Shown: one piece after another, positions 1-8,147 of the stretch
Layout of the letters: the number at the start of each line of letters is the position of its first letter
Numbering within the stretch: position 1 is the first letter of the stretch
Source: Paulinella micropora
Lineage: Eukaryota > Cercozoa > Imbricatea > Euglyphida
Direction: 5' to 3'
NCBI GenBank assembly: GCA_009731375.1
Contig: BJOX01000128.1
Span: 435,979-456,844 of the forward strand
DNA length: 20,866 nucleotides
The notes under the pieces: model-generated
What the model saw: the letters and a program-made list of their open reading frames with translations, nothing else
Database searches by the model: none
What the model was told of the DNA's origin: nothing
Program-made: the position numbers and the translations under genes

Positions 1-167
1 GGAATAACCTCGGCTTAGTGCAGTCTTGCCCTCAGGAGCTCCATCGGTGGCCCCGATCATCAGGCGAGAGACTGACACGGGGGGGTGGAGGACCTCGAAC
101 AAGGGTATTGGAGGCTTATGTCCGTTGAGGATATGCCATTAGCTGCATCAGTACGCCTCAGATATAG

Positions 168-187
168 TATTATTATTATCATTATTA

Positions 188-266
<79 letters not shown>

Positions 267-311
267 CATCATCATAATTATTGTTGTTAGTGTTGTTAGT
301 ATTATTATTAA

Positions 312-357
<46 letters not shown>

Positions 358-369
358 GTTATTATTATT
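168..369. repeat. (TTA/ATT)n microsatellite
   Basis: About 200 bp of nearly uninterrupted ATT triplets with a few C and G interruptions (ATC, GTT) near the middle. It reads as poly-Ile, poly-Asn or poly-Tyr in the various frames and codes for nothing. The same triplet array recurs at 920-1123 and 2971-3043, each time next to a dispersed repeat. Confidence 0.95.
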
Positions 370-370
370 T

Positions 371-443
371 GGACACCGTGATAGCCCAGTGGTCAAATTC
401 TACCATCTGGGCCCTGTCGCCAGTTCGATTCCCGTCGGTGCCA
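371..443 (+). repeat. tRNA-like sequence, probable SINE head
   Basis: It has an A-box TAGCCCAGTGG (382-392) matching TRGYNNARNNG and a B-box AGTTCGATTCC (422-432) matching the GWTCRANNC core. The spacing is that of a tRNA. The ends GACACCG and CGGTGCC can form a seven-pair acceptor stem with one mismatch. The T-stem pairs poorly, so a working tRNA is unlikely. The position between a microsatellite and dispersed repeats suggests the Pol III head of a tRNA-derived SINE. A decayed tRNA gene is the alternative. Confidence 0.5.
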
Positions 444-479
444 CCAGTATTTTCATTGAACATACCGGTCCGTCTGGAC

Positions 480-775
480 CNNNNNNNNNNNNNNNNNNNN
501 NNNNNNNNNNNNNNNNNNNNNNNNNNNNNNNNNNNNNNNNNNNNNNNNNNNNNNNNNNNNNNNNNNNNNNNNNNNNNNNNNNNNNNNNNNNNNNNNNNNN
601 NNNNNNNNNNNNNNNNNNNNNNNNNNNNNNNNNNNNNNNNNNNNNNNNNNNNNNNNNNNNNNNNNNNNNNNNNNNNNNNNNNNNNNNNNNNNNNNNNNNN
701 NNNNNNNNNNNNNNNNNNNNNNNNNNNNNNNNNNNNNNNNNNNNNNNNNNNNNNNNNNNNNNNNNNNNNNNNNNN
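480..775. other. Assembly gap (N)
   Basis: 296 undetermined bases. It separates the tRNA-like element from dispersed repeat A, so the full extent of either repeat cannot be seen. Further N gaps lie at 903-919, 1734-1985, 2657-2796, 10414-10423 and 12741-12750. Confidence 1.
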
Positions 776-902
776 AGGGAGTACGAGGCCATCGGTCCCT
801 TTCCATGGGCTGATTGGTATAAAGCTCCTAGAGTAATGTTCTATGCCGTCACTTCCTTTATTCCACCGATTGGTGTGGAGACTTTCCTTATGGAATGGAG
901 GA
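776..902 (+). repeat. Dispersed repeat A, copy 1
   Basis: A segment of about 127 bp that recurs at 2798-2924 with only scattered differences (for example GCTCCTAGAG against GCTACTGGAG). Both copies are followed by a (TTA)n array; in this copy a short N gap comes first. It has no convincing coding content. It behaves like part of an interspersed host repeat with a microsatellite tail. Confidence 0.85.
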
Positions 903-919
903 NNNNNNNNNNNNNNNNN

Positions 920-1123
<204 letters not shown>

Positions 1124-1130
1124 CGATAGC

Positions 1131-1267
1131 ATAGTTTAGAGAGGGGAGTATAGATACTTAGCTTTAGTATAGTTAGCTAGTGTGTGTGGCCTTCTATCAG
1201 TGAGCCTTTCCCTGTTTTTTTTTTCGAGTATATTTCTTCTAACGGGAAGCGCTGCCATTTTTTTTTA
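1131..1267 (+). repeat. Dispersed repeat B, copy 1
   Basis: A segment of about 137 bp starting ATAGTTTAGAGAG and ending in ACGGGAAGCGCTG plus a T run. A second copy is at 2520-2656 with substitutions and small indels. It is probably part of the same interspersed element as repeat A. No ORF or terminal repeat is recognisable. Confidence 0.85.
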
Positions 1268-1340
1268 ATTTAAACTCTCTTTTTATTATTATTATTATTA
1301 TTCCTCTTTTGCTGCTGCTTTAATTAGCTTGCTCTTTAAG

Positions 1341-2420
1341 TTCACATCCGAGGACAACAAACATCGGGAGGGGGCGCTCGCGCTCGACGTTGCACTTACA
1401 AAGTACAACAATTTCGAACTGAAGGCGTCCACGCAAGTGGAGACATGTGAGGGTGAAACTTCACCTTGTGCTCCCGGGTCTTTTTCCCTATAAGTATGAA
1501 AGATTTTTATAAACTGATTGTTTATTTTTTATTTGCAGGCTCTTCATTGTCTTTCCCATTGGTTGGCGCAAGAAGACTCCTGCGCAAGTCAATCGAGGTA
1601 CTGTATGTTTTTCAAAATTCACAAGCTGCACATATTTTTTATACTTGGATGTTGCAGGATCGAAGCGCTTCATTTTTGCTGCGCGCGAGGTCGACACTGA
1701 CGGCGATGGCAAGGCTGACGAAATCCAATATCANNNNNNNNNNNNNNNNNNNNNNNNNNNNNNNNNNNNNNNNNNNNNNNNNNNNNNNNNNNNNNNNNNN
1801 NNNNNNNNNNNNNNNNNNNNNNNNNNNNNNNNNNNNNNNNNNNNNNNNNNNNNNNNNNNNNNNNNNNNNNNNNNNNNNNNNNNNNNNNNNNNNNNNNNNN
1901 NNNNNNNNNNNNNNNNNNNNNNNNNNNNNNNNNNNNNNNNNNNNNNNNNNNNNNNNNNNNNNNNNNNNNNNNNNNNNNNNNNNNNTTTTTGTTTTTGTTT
2001 TTTTTGGCATCTTCCTTTTCTTTATTTTGCATATTTACTGCATGCTCGCCTGAAACGTTAGAAGAAGAATCAAAAAAAGTGCCCGACTGAGCCTCCCTCT
2101 TCGGGCAGGCCAAAAAAACTGAGATTCGGTAGCAACATTGTATGTAATGAAAAATGAAGGATGTATGTAATATTGTTTGGTTCTTTGTGCAGAATCCATC
2201 GACGTCGACGATGTTCCAGACGTTCCAGACGTCCCTGAAGAAGAAGAGACCCCTGAGCCTCCTATGCCTAAGGGGTCCAGCAAGAAAAAGCCAGGTACTA
2301 GCAAATTTCATCTTTTTTTTGTGCTTTTTTTTTCAGTGTTTCTAATTTCTGACGTGACTAGGCAAGCCGAAGTCCAAAAAGCCCGCGGTCGACGCTGATG
2401 AAGTGGACATGTCGTTGGAG
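1341..2420 (+). CDS. Host split gene, partial, at least five exons, product unknown
   Basis: The exons I can support are 1341-1477, 1539-1597, 1658-1733 (runs into an N gap), 2193-2294 and 2362-2420. Introns 1478-1538, 1598-1657 and 2295-2361 are 60-67 bp, begin GT and end AG, and keep one reading frame. The first exons give a hydrophilic stretch with two nearby Cys, then a conserved-looking FPIGWRKK segment. The third exon holds an EF-hand-like acidic loop, DTDGDGKADE. Exons four and five are low-complexity (PEEEETPEPP, then Lys/Pro-rich) and may belong to the same gene or to a neighbour, because the gap hides the link. The loop weakly recalls the N-D-G-containing region of TMEM231-type proteins, but I would not assign a family. 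The last donor at 2421 is not followed by a clear next exon. Confidence 0.55.
1734..1985. other. Assembly gap (N) inside host gene
   Basis: 252 undetermined bases following the acidic-loop exon. The stretch after it (1986-2192) is T-rich and intron-like up to the acceptor at 2191-2192. Confidence 1.
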
Positions 2421-2465
2421 GTATAATCTTTCCTACTCCTTCTTCTTTTTTTCTTTTTTTTGTGA

Positions 2466-2491
2466 GGGGGGGGGCCCCCCGGGGGGGGGGG
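2466..2491. other. Poly-G/poly-C/poly-G run
   Basis: Nine G, six C and eleven G in a row directly before dispersed repeat B. Such blocks are uncommon in genomic DNA but common where reads with no-signal G tails are assembled. I treat it as a probable sequence artefact at a contig seam. Confidence 0.6.
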
Positions 2492-2519
2492 CAAAAGGTC
2501 TCTTTGGGCGCCGCAGCAT

Positions 2520-2656
2520 ATAGTTTAGAGAGAGGAGTATAGCTACTAGCTTTAGTATGGCTAGCTAGTGTGTGTGGCATTCTATCAGTGAGCCTTTCCC
2601 TGTCTTTTTTTTTCCGAGTATAATCTCTCTAACGGGAAGCGCTGACATTTTTTTTT
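2520..2656 (+). repeat. Dispersed repeat B, copy 2
   Basis: Second copy of the segment at 1131-1267. It runs into an N gap (2657-2796) beyond which repeat A copy 2 begins, so here the order is B, gap, A, microsatellite. In the first locus the order is A, microsatellite, B. Confidence 0.85.
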
Positions 2657-2797
2657 NNNNNNNNNNNNNNNNNNNNNNNNNNNNNNNNNNNNNNNNNNNN
2701 NNNNNNNNNNNNNNNNNNNNNNNNNNNNNNNNNNNNNNNNNNNNNNNNNNNNNNNNNNNNNNNNNNNNNNNNNNNNNNNNNNNNNNNNNNNNNNNNT

Positions 2798-2970
2798 AGG
2801 GAGTACATAGGCCATCGGTCCTTTCCATGGGCTGATTGGTATAAAGCTACTGGAGTAATGTTCTATGCAGTCACTTCCTTTATTCCACCGATTGGTGTGG
2901 AGACTTTCCTTATGGAATGGAGGACTGGATGCACATGGCCTTTTGGCTCAGCAATTGGCAGGAGATACAC
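2798..2970 (+). repeat. Dispersed repeat A, copy 2, with extension
   Basis: 2798-2924 matches 776-902. The next 46 bp up to the microsatellite (2925-2970) have no visible partner because the first copy is cut by an N gap at that point. Confidence 0.85.

Positions 2971-3043
<73 letters not shown>
2971..3043. repeat. (TTA)n microsatellite
   Basis: About 73 bp of ATT triplets, followed by GTTGTTGTT-type decay. It sits directly after repeat A, the same arrangement as at 920. Confidence 0.95.
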
Positions 3044-3044
<1 letters not shown>

Positions 3045-3103
3045 TTTGTTGTTGTTGTTGTCGTTGCTGTTGGCTTGTTCTGCCACTGCCTTGTTCGCAA
3101 GAA

Positions 3104-3715
3104 ATGAACGACTTCTTTCAAAACAACGGCGACCGGTATTGTATTCAGGGTAGTTCGTCCGCCGGCGTGTCGAAAGAAGTCGTTCAGGATCTTGTGAACA
3201 AGGCAATGTCAGAACAAGCCGCATCCATTAAGGAAATGCTAGCAGAAGAAAGAAAGTTGAGAGAGGAGGAAAGGAAGAAAAAAGAAGCGCAAGATCGGAA
3301 GGAAAAAGAGGCGCAAGAGAAGCGACAACGGGAAGAGGAGAGAAGAAAGAGGAAGAATTCGAAGAAGGAGAAGGAGGAGGAGGAGGAGGAGGAGGAGGAA
3401 AGCTCAGAAGAAGAGAACGAGAGAGTGAAGAAGAAGATGAAGAAGAATAACAAGAACAAGAAAAACTATGATGATAATGATAACAACAACAACAACAACA
3501 GCAACAACAACAGCAACAACAACAACAACAACAAAAATAGTAAGAGCGAGAGAGAAGAAAGCTTGCTGGAGGATCTCATCGCGCGGATGGCAGCTGGCGC
3601 TCTGTCTGCTGGTAACTCACCTTCCACCCCCCAACGCGGCACCAGTCTCACCGCTTCCAGCTCACCTAACGCATGGGAGTTTGTTTTAGCATCGCTTGCG
3701 CTGACTCGGCGCTAA
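3104..3715 (+). CDS. Charged coiled-coil, Asn-rich low-complexity protein (host)
   Basis: An open frame of 203 codons from the ATG at 3104 to TAA. The frame is open further upstream only through repeat and microsatellite sequence, so I start at the first Met after it. Residues about 20-90 are a Glu/Lys/Arg-rich segment likely to form a long coiled coil, followed by an EEEEEEEE tract, a Lys-rich patch, a poly-Asn/Ser tract from CAA/AAC repeats, and a short more normal C-terminus (SLLEDLIARMAAGALSAG). I recognise no family. Composition and GC content go with the host side of the window, not with the viral block. It could be one exon of a longer gene: a donor-like CCAGGTAG lies at about 3732 and a CAGG acceptor at about 3846. 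Confidence 0.45.
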   Translation: MNDFFQNNGDRYCIQGSSSAGVSKEVVQDLVNKAMSEQAASIKEMLAEERKLREEERKKKEAQDRKEKEAQEKRQREEERRKRKNSKKEKEEEEEEEEESSEEENERVKKKMKKNNKNKKNYDDNDNNNNNNSNNNSNNNNNNKNSKSEREESLLEDLIARMAAGALSAGNSPSTPQRGTSLTASSSPNAWEFVLASLALTRR

Positions 3716-4411
3716 CTTCAAATGCACGCACCAGGTAGTTTGCATAGCTTTCACTTTTCTCCTTCATCTGAAAGATGTTTGAATTTGTTTTGTGTTTTTT
3801 TTCTTTGTAGTAGTGTAGTATTAATCGTAATTTTTTGCACTGGCAGGTTTGTTATGGTCGAAAGCGTGATTAAGAACGTTTGTCGCGTGCAAGAGTTAGA
3901 CAAACATCTAATTTAGTTAGTATGATATTACGGAGTTAGATTTATTATTTTTTTTAGTAATTAAAGAAATTTTGTTGTAGAATCTATGTATTTTGCGTGG
4001 CGACATCGCACTTCTCTTCCTCCCCCGTTCCCCCCTCCCCCCTCCCCCCCCCCCGGGGGGAATTTATTGTAGGTAAAAGCAATGTTTATTATCATAATAA
4101 AGTAAAATGCTTAATGTAAACAAAGATAAACAAACTTAAAAGCAAATTCTGCATGTTGGGCATTGTTATCATCATAGATTCATAGTAGCCGGGACTATGA
4201 AAAAGGAGAAAGATTACCGTGTCGGACCGGTTCCTGCCCACCTCTGAAGATGAAGTTAAAGTGTATTACAATTAATAAAAACATGTTTTAATATTATTTT
4301 TATATGTTCTGCAATCAGTGAATTGATTTCCTTTCATTTCCACACGTTTTCAAAAAAGTCCATATACTTCATGGAAAATTTCGGAAAAAGGGATACCCCC
4401 AAGATTGTCGA
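3716..4411. other. Non-coding junction between host-like and viral DNA
   Basis: About 700 bp without a convincing gene. It holds a possible host 3' exon near 3847-3910, T-rich tracts, a C-run ending in CCCCCCGGGGGG (4021-4060), and then AT-rich sequence like the viral block. I could not find a terminal inverted repeat here matching the right side, nor a target-site duplication, so the left edge of the viral element is not defined. It lies somewhere between about 3950 and 4400. Confidence 0.6.
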
Positions 4412-5914
4412 ATGTTTAGTTATATGAATGGTTATGCTATTTCGGGGGCTTCTACGTATAATGGAATTAATCTCACTAATCTCGCAGTTGATGGTTCAGT
4501 GGTCAAACTAACAGGAGACCAAACCATAGGAGGAATAAAAACATTTAGCAGTATAATAAATGCTAGTGCGGGTATTGATATGAAAAGCCAAAGCATAACA
4601 AATGTTAATCTTGTTGATGGTGTTGATGTTTCTACTCTTGACACTTCTGTCGTTAAACTAACAGGAGACCAAGCCATAGCAGGGAATAAAAAATTTACAT
4701 CAACTTTAGAAGTAAGTGGTTCGTCCAATCCTTCTACTTTTGACGGCATCGGCATAGCCTTTGATACAAAAATAGGAATGATTGCAGCACAAAAAACAGC
4801 AACAGCGACTTGGTATCCGATACAAATAATAAGTTCGTATGTTGAGTTATATTCAGGTAATACTTTAATTATAACCGCAACTGGCACAACATTAAGTTTG
4901 AATAACAACAAAATAACGAACTTGGCGGACCCTTCCGCTTCAACAGATGGAGCAAATAAAAACTATGTTAATACCAATTTCGTTAAACTAACAACAGACG
5001 AAACCATAGCAGGAACTAAAACATTTAACAATCAAATTTTAATGGGCACTAATTTGGTGCCAACATTAGCAGACCATGTGGCAAATAAAAAATATGTTGA
5101 TGATAATTGTGTGAAACTAACAGGAGACCAAACAATAACAGGAATTAAAACATTCAACGGGACGAGCACCGTAATAAAATATCTAACTCTGACAAACCAA
5201 GCAGATTTCAATAACCAAACTATCATTAATGGTGGAAATATAACATACAATGGTGCGAGGATATTAAACCAAAATGGAGGAGATATATTCTTTTCACAGA
5301 CATCAGGAGATTATCAGTATTTCTTATTTACTCTAAATACTGCTACAAGTGGAACCGCGAACCAACGAGGTTATGTATTCACGAATGTAGCATTTGATGC
5401 AAAAGGGGCGGGACTTTATATTTCAAAACTTTTGGATAATAAAAGTGCTTCGTCTGACATTGTCCGTTTTAACAATGCTGGCGGTATGCGGTTTTATGCT
5501 GCTTTGGATATGAACTCAAACAATATAACAAATGGAGGAACAATAACGGGAACTACATTAACGGCAACTGCTGGCATGACTACAACAACTTTAACGGCGA
5601 GCGGACTATTAAATGCAAATGGAGGTTCTAGCATAGTTATACAAGGAAATACAAATGGTGGTAATACGAGAGGAATATTTTTGTGGGACACAGGCAACAC
5701 CAGTTATGGCATTTATATGGCTTCAAATGGAGGAGCTACAAACACCAGAAGTCTAGCAGGAGGGTCTGCGGTTGCAGGCAACGATTTTACTTCCTTTGCT
5801 GTTAGATTTAGAGTGAGCAATGTTTCCACTGATGGTTTTATATGGGAGAACTCTTCCGAACAATTGTTAATGTCATTAAATGGGCAAACGGGACTTTATG
5901 GACGAAAGGATTAA
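4412..5914 (+). CDS. Fiber/tail-fiber-like protein, N-terminal and central part
   Basis: 500 codons. Four copies of a VKLTGDQTIxGxKTF-type repeat sit at residues about 30-45, 80-95, 190-205 and 233-248. ANKxYV repeats follow (DGANKNYVN, HVANKKYVD). Both are hallmarks of trimeric beta-helical tail and receptor fibers in phages and large DNA viruses. The rest is Gly/Thr/Asn-rich with TLTASGLLNANGG-like beta-repeat units. The protein should project from the virion and bind host surface structures. The frame stops at tandem TAA codons (5912-5917), but recognisable repeat units continue in other frames to 6822, so this is the front of one larger gene. An alternative ATG at 4371 in another frame could be the true start if a further base error lies near 4400. 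Confidence 0.8.
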   Translation: MFSYMNGYAISGASTYNGINLTNLAVDGSVVKLTGDQTIGGIKTFSSIINASAGIDMKSQSITNVNLVDGVDVSTLDTSVVKLTGDQAIAGNKKFTSTLEVSGSSNPSTFDGIGIAFDTKIGMIAAQKTATATWYPIQIISSYVELYSGNTLIITATGTTLSLNNNKITNLADPSASTDGANKNYVNTNFVKLTTDETIAGTKTFNNQILMGTNLVPTLADHVANKKYVDDNCVKLTGDQTITGIKTFNGTSTVIKYLTLTNQADFNNQTIINGGNITYNGARILNQNGGDIFFSQTSGDYQYFLFTLNTATSGTANQRGYVFTNVAFDAKGAGLYISKLLDNKSASSDIVRFNNAGGMRFYAALDMNSNNITNGGTITGTTLTATAGMTTTTLTASGLLNANGGSSIVIQGNTNGGNTRGIFLWDTGNTSYGIYMASNGGATNTRSLAGGSAVAGNDFTSFAVRFRVSNVSTDGFIWENSSEQLLMSLNGQTGLYGRKD

Positions 5915-5923
5915 TAACGGCTA

Positions 5924-6316
5924 GTGCGGGTATATACGGCAACCGCGAGTGGATTAATAACGGCAAATGCTGGGATATCTGTTGTTAATAGCACGGCAGA
6001 TATAAGAGGAGAAGCAAGAAGTGGGTCTCATCCATCACCAGTTGGTTTATATGTCACGGGCAATCTTGGCCCATCTTCTGGCGGTGTTGAATTTAGACAC
6101 AGCAACGGGACACAGGGAGTTGGTTTTGGTTATAATTCAATATATGCTACTGGAAGCAATACCAATCAAGATTTAAATTTTTATGCGAGGGAGACTGGAG
6201 TAATCTATGCTCAGAGTGATACAAGCATGACGACAGCATCCAGCGGATTTTTAACATTAAGAAAAAGACCACAAAATACGACCAACCCACAAATATTTAT
6301 GAAAGCAGGAGACTAA
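5924..6316 (+). CDS. Fiber protein, middle fragment
   Basis: In the same frame as the preceding fiber ORF but beyond its two stop codons. The 5893-5930 stretch keeps the repeat pattern (KGLITASAGI) only in frame 1, so two compensating base errors are likely around 5890-5935. The fragment contains further SGLITANAGI-like units and a GVEFRHSNGTQGVGF segment typical of fiber shafts. It starts at GTG in the raw sequence, which I do not believe is a real start. The frame is lost again near 6305-6312, where the S74 fragment takes over. Confidence 0.65.
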   Translation: MRVYTATASGLITANAGISVVNSTADIRGEARSGSHPSPVGLYVTGNLGPSSGGVEFRHSNGTQGVGFGYNSIYATGSNTNQDLNFYARETGVIYAQSDTSMTTASSGFLTLRKRPQNTTNPQIFMKAGD

Positions 6317-6822
6317 TCAGGTTATGCGGTGGTAATGAGTACGGATTATTACATGCTTGGTCGACTTCATTATCAAATGGTGAAAACAATACAGGATATG
6401 TTTTTATTGCAGCAGGAGCGAATGTTTGGTCTTCTGGTTCAGACAGGAGATTAAAATCAGATATTAAAACACTAGACTGCGGGGATTGTTGCGATAAACT
6501 TATGAAAATAAACTGCTGTTCATATTATTTGAAATCAGACGAAAAGAAACAGAAAAAGAACCACGGATTTATTGCGGATGAAGTAAAAAAAATATTTCCA
6601 GAATTTGTATCTGAAAGTGGAATAAAAGCAGACGATGGGGATGGAAACTTTGAAGGTATATCATACACGGACTTCATACCAATATTGGTCAGTGCTTTTC
6701 AACACATGGCGGAAAAGGTAGTTAATTTAGAAAAACAAAATAATAATCTCATGCTTATTATAGAAGATCTATCTAAGCAATTGGCAGAAATCAGAGCAGT
6801 CTTATTTTCAAATGTCAAATAA
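6310..6822 (+). CDS. Fiber C-terminus with peptidase S74 intramolecular chaperone domain
   Basis: Open from 6310 to TAA 6822. It carries the S74 signature: SDRRLKSDIKTLD (the SDxRLKxxI motif with the self-cleavage Ser), then GFIADEVKKIFPEFV (the G[FL]IAxEV motif) and DFIPILVSAFQ. A C-terminal coiled coil ends in KQLAEIRAVL. In this family the domain trimerises the fiber and then cuts itself off at the Ser. No start codon precedes the domain in this frame, so it is the end of the fiber gene starting at 4412, separated by a base shift near 6305-6312. The stop overlaps the ATG of the next gene (6812). Confidence 0.8.
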   Translation, partial: RLIRLCGGNEYGLLHAWSTSLSNGENNTGYVFIAAGANVWSSGSDRRLKSDIKTLDCGDCCDKLMKINCCSYYLKSDEKKQKKNHGFIADEVKKIFPEFVSESGIKADDGDGNFEGISYTDFIPILVSAFQHMAEKVVNLEKQNNNLMLIIEDLSKQLAEIRAVLFSNVK

Positions 6823-7170
6823 TACGCGACTTCATATATCGCCACATATTATTGATATAGCGGATGGCGAACTAACACCCGAATTAAAGTCTCGTGTTAT
6901 CTCTGCGGAACTAAAGAACGAAGAAAAAAAATAAAACATGAGCTAGAAGACGAGTGGCGATGTTGTTGTTTCAAAGAAAGGACAGATGCGAGATTAATCA
7001 GATATTCAACTCAAATAGCAATATTGGTTGGTGTTATAATCCTTTGTATTGTTAGATTAAGCGACCCGACAATTAGTTGTGCGAATTCTAATACCTATGT
7101 CTCTATTCTTTCGTTGTGCTTAGGGATAATATCCTTCACCGAAGTTGAATTAAAGACCGAAAGCAGATAA
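6812..7170 (+). CDS. Small two-pass membrane protein, frameshifted
   Basis: ATG at 6812 overlaps the fiber stop. The first frame runs to TAA 6932-6934, immediately after an eight-A run. The adjacent frame continues from there to TAA 7168-7170 with a basic/Cys patch (EWRCCCFKERTDARL) and two hydrophobic segments (around TQIAILVGVIILCIV and SILSLCLGIISF). The composite length would be about 119 codons with an A-run slip at 6924-6931. Small membrane proteins of this layout, a charged Cys patch followed by two helices, are common in PLVs and virophages; the role is unknown. Its end overlaps the convergent GIY-YIG gene by about 21 bp. Confidence 0.6.
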
Positions 7171-7863
7171 ACCAAGCATATTGTCATAGTGGATTTGAGT
7201 TTTTTTATGTTCTCTAATATTGTTTATTCTAAATGTTTTACCACACTCACATTGAACTATATATAAACCATATTCTTTTTTTTGTTGTAAAATGTATTCT
7301 TTATTTTCTTCATAATATTGTTTGTTTTGTTGTGTTATTTGCTCTTTATTTCGTTCATAATATGCTTTATTTTTTTGTGCTATGTATTCTTTATTTTCTT
7401 CATAATATTGTTTAATTTTTCCTTTATTTTTTTCGCGATATTGTTTGTTTCTTTGTAAAATGTATTTTTTATTTTCTTCACGATATTGTTTGTTTTTTTG
7501 TAAAATGTATTCTTTATTTTCTTCACGATATTCCTTCTTAGTTCTTCCTTCTATTCTTTTATTTACACAATTTTCTGTTTGTCTTATTATTTCTCCTTCT
7601 CGCCTTCTCAATTGATTTATATTTTCACATGGATAATCTTCAAGTAATTCAGTAAAGTGGTCTTCGTGTTTTAATATTTCAAAACTACTTATGTGTCGCC
7701 CTCTACCATCTTTATATGCTTTGTAATTTTTTCTATGAAGCCCAAGTCGTTGAGCCAATGTCTGTGTAGTTGAACCGATATAAATTAAATCCGTTTGATG
7801 CGACCTAATAGCATAAATTTTGCCTTTCTTACAATCTCCAACGTGGCATATTGTTATTCTTTG
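7150..7863 (-). CDS. GIY-YIG homing-type endonuclease with repeat linker and zinc motif
   Basis: The frame is open from after a TAA at 7864-7866 down to 7150. Near its start it reads GKIYAIRS...LIYIGSTT, the GIY-YIG core, followed by QRLGLHRKNYKAY and a basic region with a catalytic-type Glu (RRREGEII). Then come about seven imperfect repeats of the form YREENKEYILQK, probably a helical linker. The C-terminus has CECGKTFRINNIREHKKTQIH, a putative C-x-C...H-x4-H zinc site. This architecture is known from giant viruses and their satellites. No ATG exists in this frame before the domain: the nearby ATG at 7849 is out of frame and the first in-frame TTG (7758) is inside the domain. A base error or a non-AUG start is therefore likely. 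Confidence 0.8.
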   Translation of the reverse strand, partial: QRITICHVGDCKKGKIYAIRSHQTDLIYIGSTTQTLAQRLGLHRKNYKAYKDGRGRHISSFEILKHEDHFTELLEDYPCENINQLRRREGEIIRQTENCVNKRIEGRTKKEYREENKEYILQKNKQYREENKKYILQRNKQYREKNKGKIKQYYEENKEYIAQKNKAYYERNKEQITQQNKQYYEENKEYILQQKKEYGLYIVQCECGKTFRINNIREHKKTQIHYDNMLGLSAFGL

Positions 7864-7885
7864 TTATTATTATATATCATTATGT

Positions 7886-8143
7886 TTAAATAGAATTACA
7901 TTCATAAATATGTGTTTTATACCAAGGCGCACTATCATTTGAACACATCAAAAGTAGTGCCTCATCCCATCCAACACACCAGTCTGACATCGGTTTGTAA
8001 ACACATTTAAATTTAGTTTCTATCCCTTTTTGAATACAATAAGCACACGCATCTCTCCTTGTTTGATTTACTCTGCTATAAAAGTCGCAGGCAGTCCGCG
8101 ACATAGCAAATCTAGATAACACAAATAATAATATTAATAACAT
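7886..8143 (-). CDS. Small secreted or membrane-anchored Cys-rich protein
   Basis: 85 codons. The N-terminus MLLILLFVLSRFA is a signal peptide or single anchor. The mature part has seven Cys (including ACAYC), paired aromatic residues and no obvious family match. It starts 4 bp after the stop of the upstream minus-strand gene, so the two are probably co-transcribed. A start-proximal AT box (AAATATATG) overlaps the ATG. The Cys content suggests a disulfide-bonded extracytoplasmic or virion-surface protein. Confidence 0.6.
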   Translation of the reverse strand: MLLILLFVLSRFAMSRTACDFYSRVNQTRRDACAYCIQKGIETKFKCVYKPMSDWCVGWDEALLLMCSNDSAPWYKTHIYECNSI

Positions 8144-8147
8144 ATAT

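Noticed and set aside
371-443. Functional tRNA gene
   Set aside because: A and B boxes are good but the T-stem and part of the acceptor stem mispair, so a SINE head or relic is more likely.
3466-3530. CRISPR-like or minisatellite repeat in the AAC-rich stretch
   Set aside because: It is a simple AAC/AGC triplet run coding poly-Asn/Ser inside the 3104 frame, without spacers.
4060-4411. Left terminal inverted repeat of the viral element
   Set aside because: I compared this stretch with 18.9-20.3 kb by eye on both strands and found no match beyond short AT words.
5912-5930. Programmed frameshift or stop readthrough in the fiber gene
   Set aside because: Two TAA codons in a row and a need for two compensating shifts fit base errors better; no slippery site with a stem was seen.
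7233-7415. Plus-strand frame rich in Phe/Leu/Tyr opposite the endonuclease
   Set aside because: It is the shadow of the repeated linker of the minus-strand GIY-YIG gene.
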